From Elioraea thermophila (ex Habib et al. 2022) (GTDB lineage: Bacteria; Pseudomonadota; Alphaproteobacteria; Acetobacterales; Acetobacteraceae): a DNA stretch of 64,000 nucleotides. The notes beneath the pieces are model-generated. The model ran no database searches and was not told where the DNA came from. It was given only the letters and a program-made list of their open reading frames with translations. The stretch covers positions 434,001 to 498,000 of the forward strand of contig NZ_QMDI01000006.1 in the NCBI RefSeq assembly GCF_003336755.1. The letters are read 5' to 3'. The position numbers and the translations under genes are program-made. This document shows positions 7,544 to 14,308 of this stretch, piece after piece; the stretch's first letter is position 1; every line of letters starts with the position of its first letter.

Positions 7544-8650
7544 CGACCCTGACGACGGCGGCCCAGGGCTCGGGCCGCCGTCTCGCTTCCCGGGCGATCG
7601 ACGCCGGTCGTCGCCGCGCAGCGACCGCACCAGCCGGCCGGCGAGATGGCGAGCGAGCGCCGCCGCCCCGAGCGGATGGCGCGGGTCGGCGAGCAACACG
7701 CCGATCAGCGGCACGCGCTGAGGCGCCCACTGCGCCTTGTAGGGGTCGTCGCCGCGGCCGAAGTCGAGGATCCGTACACCGTCTGCCTCGATCAGGTGCC
7801 GCACCATCTGCGCGGTCAGCACCGTGCCGGGCGAGGAAGCACGGCGGGCCTCATCGTGGAAGAGCTTCGGCACCGTCGCGCGCCGGCGGTCGGGCTCGAG
7901 CAGCCAGTATTGCGCGGCGATGGGCGTGGCATCGGCGGCGTCGCGCAGCACGCCGAGGCGAAGCAGGCCCGCCTCCGCCGCCGCCCGCATGAGGGCGGGG
8001 TCGAACTCCGGGAAGGGCTCGTCGGGCTTCCAGGAGCGGGCGCGGACGGCGCGGAAGGCGTCGATCGCCGCCGCGAGGCCCTCGCCCGGCGCGGTGACGA
8101 GGTCGAACCGCGTGGAACGCTGCGCCGCCTTCAGGCGCCTGAGCACGGTGTTGCGCAGCACGGCGGGCCGCGCCGCGAGATAGCCCTCCCAGCCCGCGCC
8201 GGGGTCGAGCCGCGCCACCCACCGCCCGGTGTGGGCGAAGCGCGCGGCGACGAGGCCGCCGGCGCTGATCCCCTCGAGGAACGGGCCGAGCCAAGGCGCG
8301 TTCTCCTCGATGGTGTCGAGCCGGGCGGGCGGGCGGAAGCGCAGGGCGCGGGCCAAGGCGAGCCCCGACTCGCGCCACTCCGCCGCGCCGGCATCCGCAG
8401 GCGCCAGCGGCCGCCACGCTTGCGTGTAGGGCGTAGTGAGCGCCGCCAGTCGGCCGCGGCGGTGGAAGAGGGGCAGGACCGCCCGTCCGGCAGGCAGCCA
8501 GAGGGGCTCCTCGCCCCTCGGCAAGGCATGGGCGAGGGTCGTCTCGAACCAGAGGGCGGAGGCCCAGAGGTCGCGCGACGGAGGCTCGGCGAGGAGGCGA
8601 GCCAAGTCGGGAAGGCGGCGCAGCGGAAGGAGCGCGGGGGCCTGGGACAT
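7526..8650 (-). CDS. BioF2/CelD-like GNAT-fold acyltransferase
   Basis: A 374-residue soluble protein related to FemAB/BioF2-type acyltransferases. VRARSWKPDEPFPEFDPALM, IAAQYWLLEPDRRRATVPKL and ILDFGRGDDPYKAQW are diagnostic of the C-terminal GNAT half. Members modify polysaccharide or peptidoglycan precursors or act in cellulose-type EPS clusters; the substrate here is unknown. It is convergent with one PEP-CTERM gene and divergent from another, which suggests a link to exosortase-dependent surface assembly. The ATG at 8648-8650 gives the expected length. A FemAB paralogue lies at 29646. Confidence 0.8.
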   Translation of the reverse strand: MSQAPALLPLRRLPDLARLLAEPPSRDLWASALWFETTLAHALPRGEEPLWLPAGRAVLPLFHRRGRLAALTTPYTQAWRPLAPADAGAAEWRESGLALARALRFRPPARLDTIEENAPWLGPFLEGISAGGLVAARFAHTGRWVARLDPGAGWEGYLAARPAVLRNTVLRRLKAAQRSTRFDLVTAPGEGLAAAIDAFRAVRARSWKPDEPFPEFDPALMRAAAEAGLLRLGVLRDAADATPIAAQYWLLEPDRRRATVPKLFHDEARRASSPGTVLTAQMVRHLIEADGVRILDFGRGDDPYKAQWAPQRVPLIGVLLADPRHPLGAAALARHLAGRLVRSLRGDDRRRSPGKRDGGPSPGPPSSGSPHRER

Positions 8651-8733
8651 CGGAAGCCGCGCAGGGGTGGAGCGCGAAGGCGGAAGCCGAGCGCGACGAG
8701 TATGAGCCCGCGTCGATTCCCTCGCCAGGGTCG

Positions 8734-8751
8734 TGTCGGATTTCTTGACAC
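8734..8751 (+). promoter_or_regulatory. PrsR-like upstream activating box (8895 gene)
   Basis: TGTCGGATTTCTTGACAC is the most symmetrical copy of the motif, with TGTC and GACA as inverted ends. It ends 53 nt before the GG of the -24 element at 8804. Confidence 0.72.
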
Positions 8752-8801
8752 TGGCGTCGACTCGATCGGCGGCGGAACGGATTTTTGGCCGAAATCCGCG
8801 A

Positions 8802-8818
8802 ATGGTATCATTTTTGCG
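8802..8818 (+). promoter_or_regulatory. sigma-54 (-24/-12) promoter for the 8895 PEP-CTERM gene
   Basis: ATGGTATCATTTTTGCG has GG at 8804-8805 and GC at 8816-8817 with a TTTGC -12 block, matching TGG-N8-TTGC register. It lies 77 nt before the start codon and downstream of the activator-like box. Confidence 0.75.
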
Positions 8819-8894
8819 TCCACTGGTGTTGCCGCCCGGTGCTTCGCGGCGTCGACGGGTCGGCATACCAGCAGGAGATGGCCAGGAGGTCACC

Positions 8895-9698
8895 ATGCGC
8901 TGCCTTCGTTTCACCCTTGTCGCCGCCACCGCGCTCATCGCCGCACCGGCCGTCGCCTCGCCGCTCACCGTCAGCGCCTTCGTCGGCGGCGCGCCCACGG
9001 GGGTCGTGCGGGACAACTTCGACTGGATCACGCCGCAGTTCGCGCCGCAGGGCGGCAGCGTGGCCCTGCTCTCCCCGCAGTCGGGCATCACCGTCCGGTT
9101 GGTCGGCGGCAGCTCGGCCATGGCGAATGCTCGCGCCGGCGCCGTCACCGGCGCGGTGGTGGGCAAGTACGCCGCCCCCTTCCTGTCGGGGAACAACGGG
9201 GTCGGCTTCGGCAACGACAACGGCGTGAACAATCCCCCCGCCGGCAACCAGACCCCTGCCTTCGGCGCGGACGAGACGGTGTACCTCACCACGGGCTCGA
9301 CCGGCGCAAACGCCTCTCCCGGCAGCGAGATCGAAATCGTGCTGCCCGCGGGTGGGCCCTACTTCTACCTCGGCCTGCTCTGGGGCTCGGTCGACGACTA
9401 CAACAGCCTGCTCTTCTACAACGGCGCGACCCTGATCGGCGCCATCACCGGCGTCGACGTCACGACGAGCCCGAACGGCGATCAGGGGGTGAACGGCACG
9501 CTTTACGTCAACATCACCTCCACCCAGGGCTTCGACCGCGTGGTGGCGCGCTCCACCCAGTTCGCCTTCGAGTTCGACAACCTCGCCTTCAACCGCACGA
9601 TCCCACCCGAACTCGGCGTGCCGGAGCCCGCTTCGCTCGCCCTCCTCGGCGCGGGGCTGTTGGGCCTGGGCTTCGCGGCGCGACGCCGCCGCCGCTGA
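8895..9698 (+). CDS. PEP-CTERM sorting-domain surface protein
   Basis: A 267-residue protein with signal peptide MRCLRFTLVAATALIAAPAV, Gly/Asn/Thr-rich mature region and canonical C-terminal signal VPEPASLALLGAGLLGLGFA followed by an Arg cluster. The middle YFYLGLLWGSVDDYNSLLFY resembles a WGSxDxYN block seen in many PEP-CTERM proteins; no enzyme motif is visible. AGGAGG at 8884-8889 supports the ATG. The protein should be exported, anchored transiently by its C-terminal helix and cleaved by an exosortase. Regulation by PrsR and sigma-54 is inferred from the upstream elements. Confidence 0.9.
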   Translation: MRCLRFTLVAATALIAAPAVASPLTVSAFVGGAPTGVVRDNFDWITPQFAPQGGSVALLSPQSGITVRLVGGSSAMANARAGAVTGAVVGKYAAPFLSGNNGVGFGNDNGVNNPPAGNQTPAFGADETVYLTTGSTGANASPGSEIEIVLPAGGPYFYLGLLWGSVDDYNSLLFYNGATLIGAITGVDVTTSPNGDQGVNGTLYVNITSTQGFDRVVARSTQFAFEFDNLAFNRTIPPELGVPEPASLALLGAGLLGLGFAARRRRR

Positions 9699-9919
9699 CG
9701 GCAGGCAGGTCACCGCCGGAGAGCCGCTGGCGGGGCGCGCGGCGGATCGGAGAAGGGCTGCCGCGCCCGCCGGACGCGTGGCGGGCGCGACCGCGGCACA
9801 CGGGGGCCACCACGATGACGGCATCCCGCATAGTTTCGTTACATTTTTGTGATCTCGCTTCCCGCGCACGGTTGCATAAAGGCATACTCACTGCGTCCAA
9901 CTTTGGCGCAGAGGCGCTC

Positions 9920-10090
9920 ATGATTGCCAACCCGGCCCAGCATGGGCCATCGCGGGATCCGGAGGATGCGGCCCTCGAGGCGGCCTTGGAGCCTCGCCTC
10001 AGCGTACCGGCCGCGATGGTCGCGATCGGGATGGCCTCGCTGGCGGGGTGGGCGGCGATCGCCGCCGCCTTTAAGGTCCTGCTGGGCTGA
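9920..10090 (+). CDS. small single-helix membrane protein, unknown
   Basis: A 56-residue ORF, polar and acidic at the N-terminus (HGPSRDPEDAALEAALEPRL) with one hydrophobic helix near the end (VPAAMVAIGMASLAGWAAIA) and a final FKVLLG. It overlaps the convergent epimerase gene by 20 bp. The 220 bases upstream are relatively AT-rich (around 9830-9905) and could hold a promoter. No Shine-Dalgarno is obvious. I do not recognise a family; this is a plausible small membrane protein. Confidence 0.45.
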   Translation: MIANPAQHGPSRDPEDAALEAALEPRLSVPAAMVAIGMASLAGWAAIAAAFKVLLG

Positions 10091-11057
10091 GCGCGGAGTC
10101 CAAACGGACGGTCTCTCCGGCGCGGCCGACCGCGAGCCAAGCCAGCACGGCGGCGAGCCCCTCCGCGAGCGGCGTTGGCGGCGGCAAGGCGAGCATGTCT
10201 TCGGCGCGAGAACGGTCGCCGAGCGAGTGCCGGATCTCGCCGAGCCGCGGCGGCCCGTGCGTGATGGGGACGGCGGCAGTGCCGGCGAGCGCGAGCAGCG
10301 TGGCCGCCAGGTCACGCACCGAGGTGGCGCGCCCCGAACACAGGTTGAGCACGGGCGCGGCCACATCGGCCCGTTCGAGCGCGGCGAGCAGTCCTGCCAC
10401 GACATCGGCGACGAAGATGAAGTCGCGCGTCTGCCCACCGTCGCCGTTGATGACGATCGGCTCGCCGCGCGCGATGCGGCCGCAGAACACCGAAATCACG
10501 CCGGAGTAGGGGGACCGCGGGTCCTGCCGCGGCCCGTAGACGTTGAAGAAGCGCAAGCCCAGCGTCGGCACGCGGTACACTTCTCCGGCCACCCGCGCGT
10601 GCAGCTCCGACCCGAGCTTGTCCGCCCCGTAGGCGGACAGCGGCCGGCAGGGGGCGTCCTCGCCGATCGGCAGCCGGTCCTGCTCGCCGTACACCGCCGC
10701 CGAGGAGGCGTAGACCACCGGCACCGGGCCTCGTCCGGACGGATTTCGCGCCGCATCGAACACCGCGATCGAACCGCCGAGGTTGACGCGGTGCGCCCCG
10801 AGCCAGTCCTCGGTGCAGCGCTGCACGGAGGCGATGGCGGCGAGATGCACGATCGCATCCACCCCGGCGGCGGCCGCGCGCACGGCTTCGGCATCGGCGA
10901 CGTCGCCGACGATGAGCTCCACCCCGGGCGGCAGGTTATCGCGCCGCCCCGTGGAGAGGTCGTCCAGCACGCGCACCCGGTCGCCGCGCGCGACCAGGGC
11001 GTCGCAGAGGTGCGAGCCGATGAAGCCCGCCCCACCCGTGACCAAGACCAGCGCCAC
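10071..11057 (-). CDS. NAD-dependent sugar-nucleotide epimerase/dehydratase (SDR)
   Basis: A 328-residue extended short-chain dehydrogenase. LVTGGAGFIGSHLCDAL is the NAD-binding glycine motif, VVYASSAAVYG holds the catalytic Ser region, and SAYGADK supplies Tyr-x-x-x-Lys. LGLRFFNVYGPRQDP and GEPIVINGDGGQTRDFIFV are conserved in UDP-glucose/UDP-GlcNAc 4-epimerases and related enzymes. It probably supplies a nucleotide sugar for EPS synthesis; the exact sugar is not predictable. It is last in the minus-strand EPS block, 12 bases after the RIFT-like gene. Confidence 0.9.
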   Translation of the reverse strand: MALVLVTGGAGFIGSHLCDALVARGDRVRVLDDLSTGRRDNLPPGVELIVGDVADAEAVRAAAAGVDAIVHLAAIASVQRCTEDWLGAHRVNLGGSIAVFDAARNPSGRGPVPVVYASSAAVYGEQDRLPIGEDAPCRPLSAYGADKLGSELHARVAGEVYRVPTLGLRFFNVYGPRQDPRSPYSGVISVFCGRIARGEPIVINGDGGQTRDFIFVADVVAGLLAALERADVAAPVLNLCSGRATSVRDLAATLLALAGTAAVPITHGPPRLGEIRHSLGDRSRAEDMLALPPPTPLAEGLAAVLAWLAVGRAGETVRLDSALSPAGP

Positions 11058-11069
11058 GCCTGCCCCCCG

Positions 11070-11513
11070 TCAGAGCTGCCGGCCGGCCGCCTCGGCCGCG
11101 ATCAGGGCGCCGAGGGGCCGATCGCGCGGCAAGGCGGGCGGCGCGATGACCAGGATCGCGGTGCGCACGGAGCCGTCGCGGTGGCGCGACAACACGCGCA
11201 GATCGATGGGCAGCAGGGTGCGCTCGTTCGGCAGGCGCAGGGCGAGGCGGGCGTCGCGCGGCACCGCCCCCGGCGGAAAGGCATGGCCGAAGGTCACGGC
11301 CGTCGCGGGCGGGGTGCCGGCAGCCGTCAGCGCGACCGCCGCGGCATCGCCCGGCCCGCGGGCCGGCAACGGCTCGCGGCGCGGCGGCGAACTCGGCCTC
11401 TGTGGCTGGGGCTGGCGCGACGGCGCCTGCGCGCTGGAGGATTCCGCCGCGCAGGCGGCCGGCAGGCTCAGCACGACGAGCGAGAAGTCTCGCCGGGTCA
11501 GGCTCGGGCCCAT
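11070..11513 (-). CDS. short secreted protein resembling the N-terminal RIFT barrel of YetA/pcRGLX proteins
   Basis: A 147-residue protein. LTRRDFSLVVLSLPAACA gives a twin-arginine-like signal. After a Pro-rich linker come VTFGHAFPPGAVPRDARLAL, LPIDLRVLSRHRDGSVRTAI and LVIAPP, which resemble the start of exopolysaccharide-lyase-like proteins with an N-terminal RIFT barrel (the gHPFPkGavp...DGSvRwa pattern). The usual downstream catalytic toroid is absent. The ATG lies inside the 3' end of the glycosyltransferase gene (16-bp overlap). Either a stand-alone domain or a truncated descendant. Homology is from memory and only moderately certain. Confidence 0.6.
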   Translation of the reverse strand: MGPSLTRRDFSLVVLSLPAACAAESSSAQAPSRQPQPQRPSSPPRREPLPARGPGDAAAVALTAAGTPPATAVTFGHAFPPGAVPRDARLALRLPNERTLLPIDLRVLSRHRDGSVRTAILVIAPPALPRDRPLGALIAAEAAGRQL

Positions 11514-12730
11514 GCCTCCCTCTCCTGCGCAGAGGCCGCTGCACGGCGGCGGCCGAGAATGTCGCGGAACAGCGCGAGCTGCCCGGCCGAGACCTCGTCC
11601 CAGCCGAAGCGCTCGGCGTAGGCGCGAACGGCAGCGCGCGAAGGCGGTGCGGCGAGCAGCCGGCGCACCGCCGCCGCGATCGCCTGCGCGCTCGCCTCCT
11701 CGACCACGATGCCGGCGCCCTCGCTGCCGACGGCCTCGCGGCTGCCCCAAGCGGGGGTGGCGACCACCGGCGTGCCGCACGCCATCGCCTCAAGGAGAAC
11801 GTTGGCCCAGCCCTCCCGTTCGGAGGCGAGCACCATCACGTCGGCCGCGCCGTAGAGGGCGGGCAGCTCGCCATGCGGGACGGCGCCGAGGAAGCGCACG
11901 CGGTCCGCCACCCCGAGGCGGCGGGCCAGCGCCTCGAGCGCCGCGCGCTCGGGGCCTTCGCCGGCGATCAGCAGCCGCACGCCGGGAAGTTCCGCCACCG
12001 CACCGATGGTCAGGTCGTGCCGCTTGCGCGGGATGAGCAGGCCGACGGAGAGCAGGGTCGGCCCGGTGAGCCCAAGCCGTTCCCGCAGCAGGTCGCGGTT
12101 TTCGGGCGGACGGAACAGCGCGAGATCGACCCCGTTGCGCAGCACCACCACGCGCTCGGGCGGCACGCCGAGCGCGACGAGCCCCTCCTTCAGCGCGGCA
12201 CTGACCGCGATCAGCCCGTCGGCCGCGGCGAGCGCGCGACGGATCAGCAGCCCCGGCAGCCAATAGCGGGGGAACAGGCTGGTGTCCGAACCACGCGCGG
12301 TCAGCACGACCGGCAGGCCGAACCGGCGCCCCAAGCGCACCGCGGCGACACCGTCGGGGAACAGGTAGTGGGCGTCGATCAGGTCGAACCGCTGACCTGC
12401 GGCGACCAGCCGCCGGACGACGCGGGCCACCGCCCGCTCGTAGGCGAACGGGTTGGTCGCCATGCCGAGGCCCGGCACGGCGAGGAACCGCGGGTGGTGC
12501 ACGACGAGCCCGTGCCGCTCCTCGACCGCGGGGACGTCGCCGGGCGCGGCAGGCCCTGACCGGCCCGGGAACCAGGGCACAGGGGCGATCACCGTGCTCC
12601 GCACCTCACCGCCGGCGACCAGATGCCTGAGCCTGTTCTCGACGAACACGCCATGATTGGGCTGGCGCGGGTTTGGGTAGAGGCTGCTCAGCGTGAGCAG
12701 GCTGACCCGGCCGTCGCCGCGGGGCGGCAT
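11498..12730 (-). CDS. GT4 glycosyltransferase of the XrtA-type EPS locus
   Basis: A 410-residue GT-B enzyme. TLSSLYPNPRQPNHGVFVEN is the acceptor-domain start seen in exosortase-associated and colanic-acid-type transferases. VVLRNGVDLALFRPP, LLSVGLLIPRKRHDLTIGA and LASEREGWANVLLEAMACG are donor-site motifs, the latter with the conserved Glu-x7-Glu spacing. Cytosolic or peripheral membrane. It sits between a small membrane ORF and the RIFT-like gene, both overlapping it, so it is part of the block led by prsK. ATG 12728-12730 was chosen; the 5' end is uncertain by a few codons. Confidence 0.9.
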   Translation of the reverse strand: MPPRGDGRVSLLTLSSLYPNPRQPNHGVFVENRLRHLVAGGEVRSTVIAPVPWFPGRSGPAAPGDVPAVEERHGLVVHHPRFLAVPGLGMATNPFAYERAVARVVRRLVAAGQRFDLIDAHYLFPDGVAAVRLGRRFGLPVVLTARGSDTSLFPRYWLPGLLIRRALAAADGLIAVSAALKEGLVALGVPPERVVVLRNGVDLALFRPPENRDLLRERLGLTGPTLLSVGLLIPRKRHDLTIGAVAELPGVRLLIAGEGPERAALEALARRLGVADRVRFLGAVPHGELPALYGAADVMVLASEREGWANVLLEAMACGTPVVATPAWGSREAVGSEGAGIVVEEASAQAIAAAVRRLLAAPPSRAAVRAYAERFGWDEVSAGQLALFRDILGRRRAAASAQEREAWARA

Positions 12731-12869
12731 CGTCGCCTGAGCGAGCCTGTTCGGGTTCGAGGCGATCGAAGGGAGACCAGAGCCGCCGCCTCTGGTCGGG
12801 GCTCTGCAGGCTCCAGACGAGGAGCCAGACGATCCCGATGAGCATGGCGCCGAAGAAGACGTTCTGCAT
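12606..12869 (-). CDS. small membrane protein overlapping the glycosyltransferase start
   Basis: An 87-residue ORF beginning MQNVFFGAMLIGIVWLLVWS, one clear membrane helix, followed by RRRLWSPFDRLEPEQ and a Pro/Ala/Arg-rich tail. It fills the gap between the O-ligase and the glycosyltransferase and overlaps the latter by 125 bp in another frame, so the tail composition may be imposed by the overlap. The helix-plus-WSPFD pattern resembles small proteins I associate with exosortase-linked EPS clusters, but no function is known. The true stop may be as given or the gene may be partly decayed. Confidence 0.5.
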   Translation of the reverse strand: MQNVFFGAMLIGIVWLLVWSLQSPDQRRRLWSPFDRLEPEQARSGDDAAPRRRPGQPAHAEQPLPKPAPAQSWRVRREQAQASGRRR

Positions 12870-12900
12870 GTCACGGCCTCCGGCGCGGGGGGATCAGCGG

Positions 12901-14277
12901 TCATCGCGACGCCCGCGTGCGCCACGATGCGGCAGCGACGCGCCCGGCAGGAGCCGGCGCCGCCCCGCCGCGCCAAGCCGGTGCGACCGAACCCCGGGCG
13001 GCGGCGCGCCACTGCGGCAGGCCCGCCGGCAGCGGAGCCTCGGCCGTCGCCAGTTCATACGCGGCGGAAAGCAAAGAGACCAAGGTGAGATAGCAGTCCC
13101 AATACTGCAGCGAAAGGAACGATCCTCCCGCCATGTAGGCGACGAAGGACACCTGGCTCATCCGGCCCAACGTGTTGACCCAGGCGAACCGCGAGTCACG
13201 CCGGCCGAGGCGGACGAGGCGCCCGGCATAGACCCACCCCGCGACCATGATGCCGAGCCAGATCGCGAAGACGATGAAGCCGTGCTCGCCCAGCGTCTCG
13301 AACCAGATGCTGTGCGCGGCCCGGGCGGTGATGCCGGGAGCGTACCGGTCGACGATCCATTGGTAATACATGCCCTGAAAGCCGGCGCCGAACAGCGGTC
13401 TCGCCAGCGCAATCTTCCAGGACGCCTCCCAGATGCGCACCCGGCCGAGGGCGGAGAGGTCGTCCTCGTAATTGACGATGGTCCGCATCCTCTCTTCCCA
13501 GCTCTCGGGCATGAAGGTGATGACCAAGGCGCCGATCGCCGCGATCGCGATCGCGGAAAAGATCTTGCCGCGGCTGCGCCACCACATCACCGACCCCGCC
13601 GCGGCGAAGGCGACGAGGGCACCGCGCGACTGCGTGCCGATCGCGGCGAAGGCGGAGAGCACCATGGCGACGAGGAAACCGACCCGCACCGGCGCGTGCT
13701 TCGACTGCAGACGCAAGTGGTTCATCAACGGGATGGCGAACAGGAAGGCGACCGCGACGTGGTTGCGATCGGCGATCATCGAATCGGCCGGGCCGAGCAC
13801 CTTGTGCACGCCGCCCGTCATCAAGGTGAAGGCGCCGCCGCGCACGCCGTAGTAGCCGAGGCTGATCACCATCATCCACAGCAGCGCATGGATGCGATCG
13901 GCGTCCGTCAGCAGAGCGCGCGTCAACAGCACGCCGGCCAGGATCTTGATCACCTTGTCGTAACGCTTCCACACCACTTCCGGCGGCGAAATGGCGAGGA
14001 TCGAGGTGATGGTGATGCCGATCGCGAACAGCACGAACAGCACGGTCGCGGCATCGCGCGGCACCCGTTTCGGTTCGCGCGCGAACACGCAGCCGATCAC
14101 GGTGGCGAGGAAGGTCACCATCGCCCACGGTTGATGCGAGGCGAAACCGTGGATGAGCCGGTGCGGGCTCATGAAGGAGATCCACGACCACAACAGCACG
14201 CCGACGAAGGGCTTGCCCGAGGCCGCGACGAGCAGGAACGGCACCATGATCGCCGTGAAGGCGATGCTGCGCAGCAT
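12901..14277 (-). CDS. putative O-glycosylation ligase, exosortase-A-associated (TIGR03097-like)
   Basis: A 458-residue polytopic membrane protein with about ten helices. LLWSWISFMSPHRLIHGFA near the N-terminus is a hallmark of the exosortase-A-associated subgroup of the Wzy/O-antigen-ligase superfamily. ADSMIADRNHVAVAFLFAIP, IGTQSRGALVAFAAAG and ARPLFGAGFQGMYYQW are further family blocks; the last lies in the large periplasmic loop, and HSIWFETLGEHGF follows it. Expected role: transfer or polymerisation of the lipid-linked glycan at the periplasmic face, possibly onto PEP-CTERM proteins. It is followed by a small ORF and preceded by prsT with a 31-base gap. Confidence 0.88.
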   Translation of the reverse strand: MLRSIAFTAIMVPFLLVAASGKPFVGVLLWSWISFMSPHRLIHGFASHQPWAMVTFLATVIGCVFAREPKRVPRDAATVLFVLFAIGITITSILAISPPEVVWKRYDKVIKILAGVLLTRALLTDADRIHALLWMMVISLGYYGVRGGAFTLMTGGVHKVLGPADSMIADRNHVAVAFLFAIPLMNHLRLQSKHAPVRVGFLVAMVLSAFAAIGTQSRGALVAFAAAGSVMWWRSRGKIFSAIAIAAIGALVITFMPESWEERMRTIVNYEDDLSALGRVRIWEASWKIALARPLFGAGFQGMYYQWIVDRYAPGITARAAHSIWFETLGEHGFIVFAIWLGIMVAGWVYAGRLVRLGRRDSRFAWVNTLGRMSQVSFVAYMAGGSFLSLQYWDCYLTLVSLLSAAYELATAEAPLPAGLPQWRAAARGSVAPAWRGGAAPAPAGRVAAASWRTRASR

Positions 14278-14308
14278 CCCGGCCTTCCCTTCCGCCCCGC
14301 CGCCTCGC

